A DNA stretch of 64,000 nucleotides from Streptomyces sp. NBC_00247 (GCF_036188265.1 NZ_CP108093.1:2356001-2420000); one strand, 5' to 3'; counted from the stretch's first letter, positions 32,612 to 42,134 are shown. A program made the numbers and translations. Notes: generated by a model not told the origin, from the letters alone.

Positions 32612-33027
32612 CCCTCAACCGCCCTGCTGTCCCGAATCGCGGCTGGTCACCGCCGCTGCGCCACCCTGCGCGATCAGCACGCTACGTGCTGGGCGGGTGT
32701 TGCGTCCATGGCTTGTACAAGTCGCAACAAACCGACGGCGCCTGCCGGTGTGACAGAAAACGCCGTCGCGGCGCTGAGTGGAGTACGGGGCCGCACTGCG
32801 GCTTCGCGGAAGACGGCCGGGGCCTCTCCTGTGGGGGGTGGCGGCTTTGGCCGTCTTCCTCAAAACCCCCTCCGAACTGGCAATACGCAGCCTGAATGCC
32901 CCTCGGACGGCTGGCGCGTGACCCACGCATGCCTGCTTCGTCGATCTCTGTGGGCTCTGGCTCAGTTTCCGTGGAGTGCTGACCGACCGTAACGTCGACC
33001 TCCTGTGACCAGCGGTGAGAGGCTGAC
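32612..33027. promoter_or_regulatory. Symmetry-rich region upstream of the ECF sigma factor
   Basis: A 416-bp gene-free stretch, divergent promoters on both sides. It contains AGCACG-CTA-CGTGCT (32676-32690), and TGTTGCG (32698-32704) inverted against CGCAACA (32723-32729) with the 10-bp palindrome CTTGTACAAG (32712-32721) between them. Such nested symmetry suggests regulator binding upstream of the sigma gene. The part right of about 32750 is of lower GC and shows nothing I can name. Confidence 0.5.
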
Positions 33028-33486
33028 GTGAGCCAGTACTACGAGTTGGGCGACCGAACCCTGTGGAACCCGTCCCACGGGGCGTCGCGGCTGTTCATGA
33101 GCCAGGTCACCGTCTATCAAGCCGAAGTGGGGCTACCCTCCGGCATCGGCCCCATGGAAGCTGACGAGTGTCAGATCGACCCCGTCGCATTCGCAGCGTT
33201 CGTCGACGCCCTGCTCACCTGGCACGGCAAAACCAGGCACGCCGTCATGGCCACGCTGTCCGAAGGGTTCGTTGCCACGGTGCTGGCCTTGGCTCAGATA
33301 GCCGACATCGAGGTGAGCCGGCAGGGGGCCGACCGGGACGAGAGCCACTGTCTCAAGACGGCTTCGGATCCCCATGCGGAGGAGTGGACAGCTGAACTGC
33401 GGCAGAAGTCACGGGATCTTGTCCGGCACATGGCGCCCTCGTCCGCCAGCACCTCTGGCGACTCGGGGACGTGGCCCTACGTGTAG
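33028..33486 (+). CDS. DUF6086 family protein
   Basis: A 152-residue cytoplasmic protein with the opening SQYYELGDRTLWNPSHGASRL and the stretch GLPSGIGPMEADECQIDP that I associate with DUF6086, a Streptomyces-restricted family of unknown role. GTG start at 33028 with GAGAGG nearby. Base composition is visibly less G/C-rich than in the flanking genes, which together with the following acetyltransferase suggests a recently acquired or mobile pair. The 36-bp gap to the GNAT gene allows co-transcription. Confidence 0.7.
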   Translation: MSQYYELGDRTLWNPSHGASRLFMSQVTVYQAEVGLPSGIGPMEADECQIDPVAFAAFVDALLTWHGKTRHAVMATLSEGFVATVLALAQIADIEVSRQGADRDESHCLKTASDPHAEEWTAELRQKSRDLVRHMAPSSASTSGDSGTWPYV

Positions 33487-33522
33487 AGCAGGACACGCTT
33501 GCGGAGCGCATAGGGGGTCGAC

Positions 33523-33975
33523 ATGTTCCTAGCGGAAGAGCGCGTTTTCGATCCTGTTGAGGTACTGAAGCTCTACGACTCGGTCGGCTGGGAGGGCTAC
33601 ACCAGCGACGTGGACAAGCTCTGTCGCGGTCTGGTGAACTCTCACCTCGTCATCACAGCACGAGACGGATCGGGATCCCTCCTGGGACTGGCCCGGACCA
33701 TCTCCGACGACGAACACATCTGTTACGTCCAGGACGTCGTGGTCGATCCGGCGAACCACAGGCAGGGAGTTGGCCGGGCGCTGGTCGAGCACTTGATGCT
33801 GCGCTACTCCCACTGCCGATTCTTCCTCCTCTCCACGGACCACGAGGCGTCGCCGGAGGGCAGCCGCAACCACGCGTTCTACCGGAGCCTGGGCTTCCTG
33901 TCCTTCGAGGAGAAGAGGATGGCGGGCTTCGGGCTGCCAAGGAACCGCCCTGACCTGCGCGATACGGCTCCATAG
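33523..33975 (+). CDS. GNAT-family N-acetyltransferase
   Basis: A 150-residue GNAT. ICYVQDVVVDPANHRQGVGRAL contains the acetyl-CoA pyrophosphate motif (RQGVGR, about residues 84-89); HAFYRSLGF is the late conserved helix. Two cysteines and several A/T-ending codons are unusual here, in line with the lower GC of the adjacent DUF6086 gene. GGGGG lies a few bases before the ATG. Substrate unknown. A hairpin (34009-34029) follows. Confidence 0.88.
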   Translation: MFLAEERVFDPVEVLKLYDSVGWEGYTSDVDKLCRGLVNSHLVITARDGSGSLLGLARTISDDEHICYVQDVVVDPANHRQGVGRALVEHLMLRYSHCRFFLLSTDHEASPEGSRNHAFYRSLGFLSFEEKRMAGFGLPRNRPDLRDTAP

Positions 33976-34008
33976 GCAGCGGATCTCGAGGAGTTGCGGA
34001 ACGCCACT

Positions 34009-34029
34009 GGCCGGCAGGATCAGCCGGCC
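34009..34029 (+). terminator. Hairpin after the GNAT gene
   Basis: GGCCGGC (34009-34015) pairs with GCCGGCC (34023-34029) around a 7-base loop, about 34 bp past the stop. Confidence 0.55.
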
Positions 34030-34137
34030 GAAGCCATCAAGCGGGCCCCCTGCACGGAACGCGTGCGGACGTCTCCCCTTGGTGCGGCGCGTCCGGCGTG
34101 GCGGGCCCGACCCCGCCCGCCCTCACCGGACCACTCC

Positions 34138-34794
34138 TCACGCCTGGTTGCGGGCCCGGCGGGACATGACCGCGCGCAGTACGCGGCGGCCCTCCGTCGA
34201 GTGGTCGAGCGCCCGTCGCAGCCCCGCGCCGCTGCCGGGTGAGCCGGCCGTCTCGGCGAGGATCTCCAGCAGCTCGCGCTGGCGGCGCAGTTCGCCCGTG
34301 ACGAGCGGGCCCGCGTCGGCCTCGGCCCCGGCGGAGCCGATCCTCAGCAGCTCCAGCGCTTCCCGTTCGCCGCCCTCCGGCGCCTCCGGCAGCCCTGCGG
34401 TGTCCGCCGCCGGGTTGACCGCGTCCGGTGCGGGCGGCTGGTCGGCGCGGCGGTGGATCTCCAGAGAGAGCAGGGAGCAGGTGTCGGCCCAGGCGCGCAG
34501 GGGCCCCGCTTCGAAGGTCTCCGGGGCGGCGTCCAGTACCGCGCGGATGCGCGTGAGCGGTTCGGCGGGCGCCGGACCGGCACCGGCCGGTCCGTCCAGG
34601 GCCGCGACGGTCTCGCGCGCGGCGGTGAGGCGGGCGGCCCACTCGGTGCCGTCCTCGCAGCTCGCCCAGAGCGGGCGCAGCGGTTCCGGGCCCTCGCCCT
34701 CCGGGGCCGGGGGCAGACAGCGGTCGAGGCAGGCGAGGCCGCTCGCGGCCAGTGCACGCGCATCGGCGCGGGCGATGAGATCCCACAGGTTCAT
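34138..34794 (-). CDS. Hypothetical helical protein
   Basis: A 218-residue, Ala/Glu/Arg-rich, probably all-helical soluble protein starting MNLWDLIARADARAL. It has no signal peptide, membrane segment or motif that I recognise; two N-terminal cysteines (LACLDRCLPP) are close together. Coding character is clear from third-position GC. A GGGGGT lies upstream of the ATG. It stands alone between the GNAT and the hexosaminidase. Confidence 0.75.
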   Translation of the reverse strand: MNLWDLIARADARALAASGLACLDRCLPPAPEGEGPEPLRPLWASCEDGTEWAARLTAARETVAALDGPAGAGPAPAEPLTRIRAVLDAAPETFEAGPLRAWADTCSLLSLEIHRRADQPPAPDAVNPAADTAGLPEAPEGGEREALELLRIGSAGAEADAGPLVTGELRRQRELLEILAETAGSPGSGAGLRRALDHSTEGRRVLRAVMSRRARNQA

Positions 34795-35110
34795 GACGTA
34801 CCCCCACGGTCTTCTTTGTCGCGTACAGCGCCGTGTGGCGCGAATACGTCACCGCACGTCGGCAGGAAACGCCCGCCAGGGCGCCGCCGGAGCGCCCCAC
34901 CAGCCACAACAATCCCAGAAAGTAGGAAAAATGACGCTGGTTCGGCGCGAATTTGATGGAGGAAACCTGGAGGAAACCAGGGGGACCCGGGGTGACCGAC
35001 TCCCGCCCCGGCGGACGGATGGCTTGATTCCGCTTGTCCTCGCGGCTCGCGCGCCCCCCGGACGGCCTCCTCCGGCCCTCCGGCCGGCCCGGGCCCCCCG
35101 TCCGTCGCCC
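34795..35110. other. Intergenic between the hexosaminidase and the helical protein
   Basis: A 316-bp stretch: promoter side of the leftward helical-protein gene and 3' side of the GH20 gene. An 11-bp direct repeat TGGAGGAAACC occurs twice in tandem near 34957-34978. The part next to the GH20 stop is very rich in GGCC and can fold, probably its terminator. No gene seen. Confidence 0.45.
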
Positions 35111-36733
35111 TCATCCGCGCCCGTCGATCTTTGAGGCCAGCGCGGTGAAAGCGGTCCAGCTCAGCGCCGGCTTCCCCGGCACCCAGAGCTTCTGGGCGGT
35201 GGCCGCGAGCGGCAGCCGGATGCCCGCGGCTACCTGCGCCTGCGTCTGGGCGTTCGGGAAGTCGCCCCAGACGGCGAACCGGCCGCCCAGGATCTGGTCG
35301 GAGTACTTCGCCGGGACGGGCCGGGTGCCGCGCAGCACGAGCGGGGTCCACTGTTCGTAGATCCGCTTGCCGGTCGGGTAGACGAAGGTGTTCGGCTGGC
35401 CGAGCACGTAGTAGAGGAACTCGTCGTTGAGGTTCACCACCGGGCGCCCCTCGCCCAGGTACGCCTCGGGTTCGCGGGCGCCGATCTCCTTGCCCGTCCA
35501 GTACTCGATCTCGATCCGCTTGTCCGCAGTCACGGTGCCGCCGCCGAAGAGGCCGTCGTTCCACGCCTTCGCGGTCATCCCCGCCGGGCGGACGACGGCG
35601 GCGCGGTCGTTGAGCCAGCCGGTGGCGAGGTCCTCGATGGTGGCGCCGTCGCCGTACTTCTGCCGCGCGGCGGCGAGGAGCTGCGGGTACGAGGCGTCCG
35701 GGTCCAAAACCGTGAGCGCCTGGTACTCGTCGGCGCCCAGGTGCCAGAACTTGCCCCCGAAGAGGCCGGTGAACTCGTCGAGCAGTTCGTCGATCAGCTT
35801 CGCCGACCCCGGTTTCGAGATGTCGAGGGACCCCTTGGACGGCGCCCCCGAGACGCTGCGGAGCTGGAGGTCGGGGTGGGCCCGCAGGACGGCGCCGAGG
35901 TGTCCCGGCGAGTCGATCTCGGGGATCACCTCGATGTGCAGGCTCTTCGCCAGCGCCAGGATCTGCTTCACCTGGGCCTGGCTCAGGTGGTCCGGGGAGA
36001 CCACCTCGGGGTGCGACCGGGACTCGATGCGGAACGCCTGGTCGTCGGAGAAGTGCAGCCCGAGCTGGTTCATCTTGAGGTCCGCCAGGTCGCGGAGCCG
36101 GTCCTCGATCCAGTCGACGCTGTACGGCTTGCGCGCGATGTCCAGGTTGAGGCCCCGCTGTGGGCGGTCGGGGCGGTCGTTGACGACTCCCTCGGGGAAG
36201 GTGCCGTCCGCCTCGACCGACTGCTTGAGGGTGCGGGTGCCCCAGAAGACGCCGGCCTCGTCGGGCCCGCTGATGGTCACCCGGCCGTCCCGCACGGCGA
36301 GCTCGTACGACTCGGCGCCGGTCTTCGCCCCCTTGTCCAGGGAGAGTTCGACGTCACCCGTACGGGGGGCCGCCTCACCCCGGTAATGCAGCTTGAGTTC
36401 CCCGGCGAGCAGCCGGGCCTCGTCGGCGAGGGCGCCGCTGCCGTCCGCGACGACCACCCCGCCGGAGGAGGTGGGCTTCCAGCCGGGGCCACGTGCGGCC
36501 GTGTGTTCACGTACGGCGGGGATGGTGCGGGGCTCCTCGGAAAGGGCGTAGCTGCGGGTGGGCGACGGGGAAGGGGATATGGCGGGTGCCGACGACGCGG
36601 CGTCCCCGGTGGGCGCGGAGCCGCCGTCGTCGCCCGAACCGCAGGAGACGAGGACGAGCGTGGCGGCGGCGGTGAGGGCCGCTCCGGCGACGAACGCACC
36701 GCGTGCGGGGGGCGTGCCGCGTGAGGGGGACAT
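35111..36733 (-). CDS. Beta-N-acetylhexosaminidase lipoprotein (GH20)
   Basis: A 540-residue exported lipoprotein: hydrophobic core ending in LVSC-GSGDD. The GH20b N-terminal domain is followed by the catalytic barrel with RGLNLDIARKPYSVDWI, EVIPEIDSPGH and the catalytic Asp-Glu pair in HLGADEY, then AKAWNDGLF. It would release GlcNAc from chitin oligosaccharides or wall fragments. ATG at 36733 with GGAGG 10 bases ahead; the longer open frame upstream lacks signal-peptide sense. Divergent from the decarboxylase gene. Confidence 0.92.
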   Translation of the reverse strand: MSPSRGTPPARGAFVAGAALTAAATLVLVSCGSGDDGGSAPTGDAASSAPAISPSPSPTRSYALSEEPRTIPAVREHTAARGPGWKPTSSGGVVVADGSGALADEARLLAGELKLHYRGEAAPRTGDVELSLDKGAKTGAESYELAVRDGRVTISGPDEAGVFWGTRTLKQSVEADGTFPEGVVNDRPDRPQRGLNLDIARKPYSVDWIEDRLRDLADLKMNQLGLHFSDDQAFRIESRSHPEVVSPDHLSQAQVKQILALAKSLHIEVIPEIDSPGHLGAVLRAHPDLQLRSVSGAPSKGSLDISKPGSAKLIDELLDEFTGLFGGKFWHLGADEYQALTVLDPDASYPQLLAAARQKYGDGATIEDLATGWLNDRAAVVRPAGMTAKAWNDGLFGGGTVTADKRIEIEYWTGKEIGAREPEAYLGEGRPVVNLNDEFLYYVLGQPNTFVYPTGKRIYEQWTPLVLRGTRPVPAKYSDQILGGRFAVWGDFPNAQTQAQVAAGIRLPLAATAQKLWVPGKPALSWTAFTALASKIDGRG

Positions 36734-37065
36734 GGGGGTGGAACCTCCGGGGCGTGGGGGGCGTGGAGGGCGGGACGTGAGGGAGATGCGCACGCCGCAG
36801 AGATACGCGCGCCGGGACACGGAGAGGGGCCTCCGGGCCTCACTTAGCCCGATCGAGGGACGCGACAACGGTCGTGATGTCAGTCAAACGTTCCGAAACT
36901 CTCTCGTTCGAGTGGTTTTCTGGGTTCCGCCGGACGGGTGTCGTCGGGTCTCGCTACGGTTGCGGCACATACGTCACTCCCTTCACTTTCGTCCCCCCGT
37001 GCGACCTCGCTGCCTTCCCGACCCCTCTCCGGGTCCTTGATGTTCATTCGTCCGAGGAGTTCACG
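36734..37065. promoter_or_regulatory. Divergent intergenic region, GH20 and decarboxylase
   Basis: 332 bp without a supported gene. An open frame continues into it from the decarboxylase, but its codon use is not coding-like before 37066. The centre (about 36890-37000) is less G/C-rich and should hold both promoters; I could not define boxes with confidence. Confidence 0.4.
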
Positions 37066-37821
37066 CTGTCCAGGTCCAGCGAGCCCACCGCCGGTCAGCC
37101 GGAACAGGTGCGGCAGACCGGCCGGACGGGCCGTGCCGTCCGCGACCGTGTCCCCGCGCCCGCCCCACCGCACCGTGTCCCTGCGGACCCCGCCGACCCG
37201 GCCCCGGCCCCGGCCCCGACGGACCCGACCGTGACGGCCGATGCGACCGGCCCGACGGACCCTGCCGGGCCGAACGACCGCCGGCTCGCGGGACTCGCCC
37301 GGTTCAACGCGGCCCCGTTCCTGGTGGCGGAGGCCGCCCTGCTGGAGTGCTGCGGGAGTACCCGTTGGGCGCACCGCATGGCCTCGTACCGCCCGTATCC
37401 CGATCTGGACTCCTTGCTCGCCGCCTCGGACGAAGCGGGTTACGACCTGTCTCCCACGGATGTCGCCGAGGCGCTCGCCGGGGAGGCGGCCCCCTCGCTG
37501 CACGAGGACGCGCCCCACGCGGCGCGTCTCGCGCTGCACGCGGCACACGCGGCGTACGTGACCAAGTTCGGGCACCCCTTCGTCATCTGCCTGGACGGCC
37601 ACCGCCCCTCCCACCACGTGGACCAGGTGCTCGCCGGCATCAGGGCCCGGCTGGCCCACGACGAGGACGAGGAGCGCTCGCTCACGGCGGAGGAGATGCG
37701 GCGGCTCGCCCGGGAACGCATCATCGAGCTGGTGACGGCGCCCTCCCCGGGCACGGCGCCGGACACGGGTGCGGGCAGCGAAACCCCTAGCCCGTCCGTG
37801 GCTGATCGATTGCCTCTTTGA
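37066..37821 (+). CDS. uraD: OHCU decarboxylase-like protein (apparent CTG start)
   Basis: A 251-residue protein whose central domain (about residues 68-195) matches 2-oxo-4-hydroxy-4-carboxy-5-ureidoimidazoline decarboxylase, the last step from urate to S-allantoin: LARFNAAPFLVAEAALLECCGS, RPYPDLDSLLAASDEA, YVTKFGHPFVICLDG. A Pro-rich head of about 65 residues and a short tail flank it. GAGGAG (37053-37058 region) is spaced for the CTG at 37066; no ATG, GTG or TTG follows until a GTG about 14 codons inside. No other urate genes are adjacent, so pathway membership is inferred from the family. Confidence 0.8.
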   Translation: MSRSSEPTAGQPEQVRQTGRTGRAVRDRVPAPAPPHRVPADPADPAPAPAPTDPTVTADATGPTDPAGPNDRRLAGLARFNAAPFLVAEAALLECCGSTRWAHRMASYRPYPDLDSLLAASDEAGYDLSPTDVAEALAGEAAPSLHEDAPHAARLALHAAHAAYVTKFGHPFVICLDGHRPSHHVDQVLAGIRARLAHDEDEERSLTAEEMRRLARERIIELVTAPSPGTAPDTGAGSETPSPSVADRLPL

Positions 37822-37956
37822 TCACAGCGAGGGCCCCGGCGCGAACGAACCGACAAAGCGTCGCTACCATGGCCGGGGCCGGTGGACCGTACCCGGCCGG
37901 GTCAGACCGACAGTCAAGCCGGCCGACCCCAATCCCCGCTCCCGGAGGGTTCTTCC

Positions 37957-38337
37957 GTGCCGGCTGGAACGCTGTACCGCGGCCGGGAAGGCATGTGGTC
38001 CTGGGTGGCTCATCGAGTCACCGGTGTCCTCATTTTCTTCTTCCTGTTCGTACACGTCCTGGACACCGCTCTCGTCCGTGTCTCCCCCGAGGCGTACGAC
38101 GACGTCGTCAACACCTACAAGACCCCACTCGTCGCGCTCCTCGAGTACGGCCTGGTCGCCGCCATCCTGTTCCACGCGCTGAACGGTCTGCGGATCGTCG
38201 CCGTGGACTTCTGGTCCAAGGGACCGCGCTTCCAGAAGCAGATGCTCTGGACCGTGCTGGGCATCTGGATCGTGCTGATGGTCGGGGCCCTGTACCCCGT
38301 CCTCGGTCACGCCGTACGTGAAATCTTCGGGAGCTGA
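37957..38337 (+). CDS. sdhC: Succinate dehydrogenase cytochrome b subunit
   Basis: A 126-residue membrane subunit of complex II. Three hydrophobic helices; the heme-ligand region WSWVAHRVTGVLIFFF lies in helix 1 and LFHALNGLRIVAVD in helix 2-3. GTG start at 37957 follows GGAGGG at 37944-37949. First gene of sdhCDAB, with 5 bp before sdhD. The upstream 135 bp must hold the operon promoter. Confidence 0.95.
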   Translation: MPAGTLYRGREGMWSWVAHRVTGVLIFFFLFVHVLDTALVRVSPEAYDDVVNTYKTPLVALLEYGLVAAILFHALNGLRIVAVDFWSKGPRFQKQMLWTVLGIWIVLMVGALYPVLGHAVREIFGS

Positions 38338-38342
38338 GGCCC

Positions 38343-38819
38343 ATGTCGACCGAGACCTCCTCCGCGATCGGTGACGTCGAAGGCGTGCGCCTGTACGACG
38401 TCGACCACCCGGCTCCGGTGATCGAGCCCCCGCGCAAGCGGACCGGCAAGACGCCGAAGTCGACGCGCGGCAACTTCGAGATGTACGCCTGGCTCTTCAT
38501 GCGCCTGTCGGGCATCGTGCTGGTCGTCCTCGTCATCGGCCACCTGCTGATCCAGCTGGTGCTCGACGGCGGCGTCTCCAAGATCGGTTTCGCCTTCGTG
38601 GCGGGCCGGTGGGCCTCGCCGTTCTGGCAGGTCTGGGACCTGGCGATGCTCTGGCTGGCCATGCTCCACGGGTCCAACGGCCTCCGTACGGTCATCAACG
38701 ACTACGCCGAGCGGGCGAACACCCGCTTCTGGCTCAAGATGCTCCTGTACACCGCCACGGTCTTCACCGTCCTGCTGGGCACGCTGGTGATCTTCACCTT
38801 CGACCCGAACATCCGCTAG
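38343..38819 (+). CDS. sdhD: Succinate dehydrogenase hydrophobic anchor subunit
   Basis: A 158-residue anchor with an N-terminal hydrophilic extension of about 45 residues and three membrane helices. [19 protein letters not shown] is the conserved quinone-site/heme-side loop. It forms the membrane domain with SdhC. ATG at 38343, directly after sdhC; sdhA follows after 29 bp with its own SD. Confidence 0.94.
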   Translation: MSTETSSAIGDVEGVRLYDVDHPAPVIEPPRKRTGKTPKSTRGNFEMYAWLFMRLSGIVLVVLVIGHLLIQLVLDGGVSKIGFAFVAGRWASPFWQVWDLAMLWLAMLHGSNGLRTVINDYAERANTRFWLKMLLYTATVFTVLLGTLVIFTFDPNIR

Positions 38820-38848
38820 GCACCGGGCCAGAGGGACCAGAGGAAATC

Positions 38849-40609
38849 ATGCAGATCCACAAGTACGACACCGTCATCGTCGGTGCCGGCGGCGCCGGTA
38901 TGCGCGCGGCCATCGAGTCCACGAAGCGCAGCCGCACCGCCGTGCTGACGAAGCTCTACCCCACCCGCTCCCACACGGGCGCGGCGCAGGGCGGCATGGC
39001 CGCCGCGCTGGCGAACGTGGAGGAGGACAACTGGGAGTGGCACACCTTCGACACGATCAAGGGCGGCGACTACCTGGTCGACCAGGACGCCGCCGAGATC
39101 CTGGCGAAGGAGGCCATCGACGCCGTCCTCGACCTGGAGAAGATGGGCCTGCCGTTCAACCGCACGCCCGAGGGCCGTATCGACCAGCGCCGCTTCGGCG
39201 GGCACACCCGCAGCCACGGTGAGGCCCCCGTCCGCCGGTCCTGCTACGCCTCGGACCGTACGGGCCACATGATCCTCCAGACGCTGTACCAGAACTGCGT
39301 CAAGGAGGGTGTGGAGTTCTTCAACGAGTTCTACGTCCTGGACCTCCTGCTCCAGGAGGACCCCGAGACCGGCGTGAAGAAGTCCGCCGGTGTGGTCGCG
39401 TACGAGCTCTCCACGGGCGAGATCCACGTCTTCCAGGCGAAGGCGATCATCTTCGCCTCCGGCGGCACCGGCAAGTTCTTCAAGGTGACGTCGAACGCGC
39501 ACACCCTGACCGGTGACGGCCAGGCCGCCGCGTGGCGCCGCGGGCTGCCGCTGGAGGACATGGAGTTCTTCCAGTTCCACCCGACGGGCATCTGGCGCAT
39601 GGGCATCCTGCTGACGGAGGGCGCCCGCGGTGAGGGCGGCATCCTCCGCAACAAGGACGGCGAGCGCTTCATGGAGAAGTACGCGCCGGTCATGAAGGAC
39701 CTCGCGTCCCGTGACGTCGTGTCCCGCTCCATCTACACGGAGATCCGTGAGGGCCGCGGCTGCGGTCCCGAGGGCGACCACGTCTACCTCGACCTCACGC
39801 ACCTCCCGCCGGAGCAGCTGGACGCGAAGCTCCCGGACATCACGGAGTTCGCGCGTACGTACCTCGGCATCGAGCCCTACACGGACCCGATCCCGATCCA
39901 GCCGACCGCGCACTACGCCATGGGCGGCATCCCGACCAACGTCATGGGCGAGGTGCTCTCGGACAACACGACCGTCGTCCCGGGCCTCTACGCCGCCGGC
40001 GAGGTCGCGTGCGTGTCCGTGCACGGTGCCAACCGTCTGGGTACCAACTCGCTGCTCGACATCAACGTCTTCGGACGCCGGTCGGGCATCGCCGCCGCCG
40101 AGTACTCCGCGGAGAACGACTTCGTCGAGCTTCCCGAGAACCCGGCGCAGATGGTCGTGGACCAGGTCGAGCGCCTGCGGAACTCCACCGGCACCGAGCG
40201 GGTCCACGCGATCCGCCTGGAGCTCCAGGAGTGCATGGACGCCAACGTGATGGTGTTCCGCACCGAGCAGACGATCAAGACGGCGGTCGACAAGATCGCC
40301 GAGCTGCGCAAGCGCTACCGAGACGTGTCCATCCAGGACAAGGGCAAGCGGTTCAACACGGACCTGCTGGAGGCCGTCGAGCTGGGCAACCTGCTCGAAC
40401 TGGCCGAGGTCATGGCGACCTCCGCGCTGGCCCGCAAGGAGTCCCGCGGCGGTCACTACCGCGAGGACTTCCCGAACCGCGACGACGTCAACTTCATGCG
40501 CCACACCATGGCGTACCGCGAGGTCGCGGCCGACGGCACCGAGTCGATCCGGCTCGACTACAAGCCGGTCGTCCAGACCCGCTACCAGCCGATGGAGCGT
40601 AAGTACTGA
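38849..40609 (+). CDS. sdhA: Succinate dehydrogenase flavoprotein subunit
   Basis: A 586-residue catalytic subunit oxidising succinate to fumarate. The FAD site is [16 protein letters not shown], the flavinylated His is in [10 protein letters not shown], and the active-site region includes [12 protein letters not shown] and QFHPTG, with [12 protein letters not shown] near the C-terminal FAD site. GAGGAAATC precedes the ATG. Its stop overlaps the sdhB start (TGATG). Confidence 0.97.
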   Translation: MQIHKYDTVIVGAGGAGMRAAIESTKRSRTAVLTKLYPTRSHTGAAQGGMAAALANVEEDNWEWHTFDTIKGGDYLVDQDAAEILAKEAIDAVLDLEKMGLPFNRTPEGRIDQRRFGGHTRSHGEAPVRRSCYASDRTGHMILQTLYQNCVKEGVEFFNEFYVLDLLLQEDPETGVKKSAGVVAYELSTGEIHVFQAKAIIFASGGTGKFFKVTSNAHTLTGDGQAAAWRRGLPLEDMEFFQFHPTGIWRMGILLTEGARGEGGILRNKDGERFMEKYAPVMKDLASRDVVSRSIYTEIREGRGCGPEGDHVYLDLTHLPPEQLDAKLPDITEFARTYLGIEPYTDPIPIQPTAHYAMGGIPTNVMGEVLSDNTTVVPGLYAAGEVACVSVHGANRLGTNSLLDINVFGRRSGIAAAEYSAENDFVELPENPAQMVVDQVERLRNSTGTERVHAIRLELQECMDANVMVFRTEQTIKTAVDKIAELRKRYRDVSIQDKGKRFNTDLLEAVELGNLLELAEVMATSALARKESRGGHYREDFPNRDDVNFMRHTMAYREVAADGTESIRLDYKPVVQTRYQPMERKY

Positions 40610-41376
40610 TGGCTACCCCGACCCTGGAGAAGACGAGCGCCCCCGAGCCGGGCTTCGCCGACACCCCGTACATCACCGCCACGATCCGGATCCGCCGCTT
40701 CAACCCGGAGGTCTCCGAGGAAGCGGTCTGGCAGGACTTCCAGATCGAGATCGACCCGAAGGAGCGTGTGCTCGACGCCCTTCACAAGATCAAGTGGGAG
40801 CTGGACGGCACGCTGACGTTCCGCCGTTCCTGCGCGCACGGCATCTGCGGCTCCGACGCGATGCGGATCAACGGCAAGAACAGGCTCGCCTGCAAGACGC
40901 TGATCAAGGACATCAACCCGGAGAAGCCGATCACGGTCGAGGCCATCAAGGGCCTCACGGTCCTCAAGGACCTCGTGGTCGACATGGACCCGTTCTTCCA
41001 GGCGTACCGCGACGTCATGCCGTTCCTGGTCACCAAGGGGAACGAGCCGACCCGCGAGCGCCTGCAGTCCGCCGAGGACCGCGAGCGCTTCGACGACACC
41101 ACCAAGTGCATCCTGTGCGCCGCGTGCACGTCCTCGTGCCCGGTGTTCTGGAACGACGGCCAGTACTTCGGCCCGGCGGCGATCGTCAACGCGCACCGCT
41201 TCATCTTCGACTCGCGCGACGAGGCCGGTGAGCAGCGGCTGGAGATCCTCAACGACCGTGACGGCGTGTGGCGTTGCCGCACGACGTTCAACTGCACGGA
41301 CGCCTGCCCGCGTGGCATCGAGGTCACCAAGGCCATCCAGGAAGTGAAGCGCGCGCTGATCACGCGCCGTTTCTGA
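40609..41376 (+). CDS. sdhB: Succinate dehydrogenase iron-sulfur subunit
   Basis: A 255-residue three-cluster protein. The [2Fe-2S] site is SCAHGICGSDA...ACKT with Asp in place of the third Cys, as in E. coli SdhB; the 4Fe and 3Fe sites are CILCAACTSSCPV and CTDACPRGI. It passes electrons from SdhA to quinone in SdhCD. Last gene of the operon; a 16-bp stem terminator follows at once. Confidence 0.97.
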   Translation: MATPTLEKTSAPEPGFADTPYITATIRIRRFNPEVSEEAVWQDFQIEIDPKERVLDALHKIKWELDGTLTFRRSCAHGICGSDAMRINGKNRLACKTLIKDINPEKPITVEAIKGLTVLKDLVVDMDPFFQAYRDVMPFLVTKGNEPTRERLQSAEDRERFDDTTKCILCAACTSSCPVFWNDGQYFGPAAIVNAHRFIFDSRDEAGEQRLEILNDRDGVWRCRTTFNCTDACPRGIEVTKAIQEVKRALITRRF

Positions 41377-41394
41377 CCCGGACGGTCCGACGGG

Positions 41395-41438
41395 AGGCCC
41401 CGTCCACCGCACGCGAAAAGCGGCGGTGGACGGGGCCT
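41395..41438 (+). terminator. Terminator of sdhCDAB
   Basis: 16-bp perfect stem (41395-41410 with 41423-41438), 12-base loop containing GAAAA, followed by CTTG. It begins 19 bp after the sdhB stop. Confidence 0.9.
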
Positions 41439-41504
41439 CTTGGGTATGTTCCCTGCCGGAACGGTACGGTCGTGTGCGCAGTGCCGGACGAGAGAAACGG
41501 GGAC

Positions 41505-42098
41505 ATGGTGAGCGAGCCGAATCCGTACGCGGACGATGCCTACAAGTGGGGTCCGCCCCAGCAGCCCTCCAACCCGCCCACGGTGGCGGACGGTCAGGGG
41601 TATGGCTACCCCGCGGGCGGCCCGCCGGCGTACGGCTATCCGCAGCCGCTGCCCGAGTCCGCGGCCCAGCAGGGGCCGGGGTACGGCTACCCGGGCCCGG
41701 AGCAGCAGCCGACGATGGGCGCCAACTTCCCTGTCCCGCAGCAGGGTTACGGCGGCGGACCGATGCTGAGCATCGGCGACATCGCCATCATGAACGATTC
41801 GGTCGTCACGCCGTCGGGGACGATGCCCCTCAAGGGCGCGGTGTGGACGGCGACGGACATGTCACGCACCGAGGAGAAGATTCCTACGGTGGCGATCGTG
41901 CTGGCGATCATCTTCGCGCTGCTCTGCCTGGTGGGTCTGCTCTTCCTCTTGATGAAGGAGAAGAAGACCACCGGCTTCGTGCAGGTGACGGTGACCAGCG
42001 GCGGCCGTCACCATTCGACGATGATCCCGGCCAGGGACGCGAACACCTTCCCCATGATCATGGCGCAGGTCAACACCGCACGTTCGATGAGCGTCTGA
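41505..42098 (+). CDS. Hypothetical single-pass membrane protein
   Basis: A 197-residue protein. The first 75 residues are rich in Pro, Gln, Gly and Tyr (GYGYP-type repeats). A short block (MLSIGDIAIMNDSVVTPSG) precedes one hydrophobic segment (about residues 123-145) and a C-terminal domain of about 50 residues (FVQVTVTSGGRHHSTMIP). The pattern of a low-complexity head and small tail domain is common in streptomycete membrane proteins; no function is known to me. Starts ATG 41505 or GTG 41508 are adjacent, after GGGG. It follows the sdh terminator and is an independent unit. Confidence 0.8.
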   Translation: MVSEPNPYADDAYKWGPPQQPSNPPTVADGQGYGYPAGGPPAYGYPQPLPESAAQQGPGYGYPGPEQQPTMGANFPVPQQGYGGGPMLSIGDIAIMNDSVVTPSGTMPLKGAVWTATDMSRTEEKIPTVAIVLAIIFALLCLVGLLFLLMKEKKTTGFVQVTVTSGGRHHSTMIPARDANTFPMIMAQVNTARSMSV

Positions 42099-42134
42099 CC
42101 CGACCACCGGCGTCCGGCCGCCCCGTGCCGCCGC

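Noticed and set aside
38816..40504. 562-codon open frame on the - strand
   Set aside because: Antisense of sdhA; no motif or start signal.
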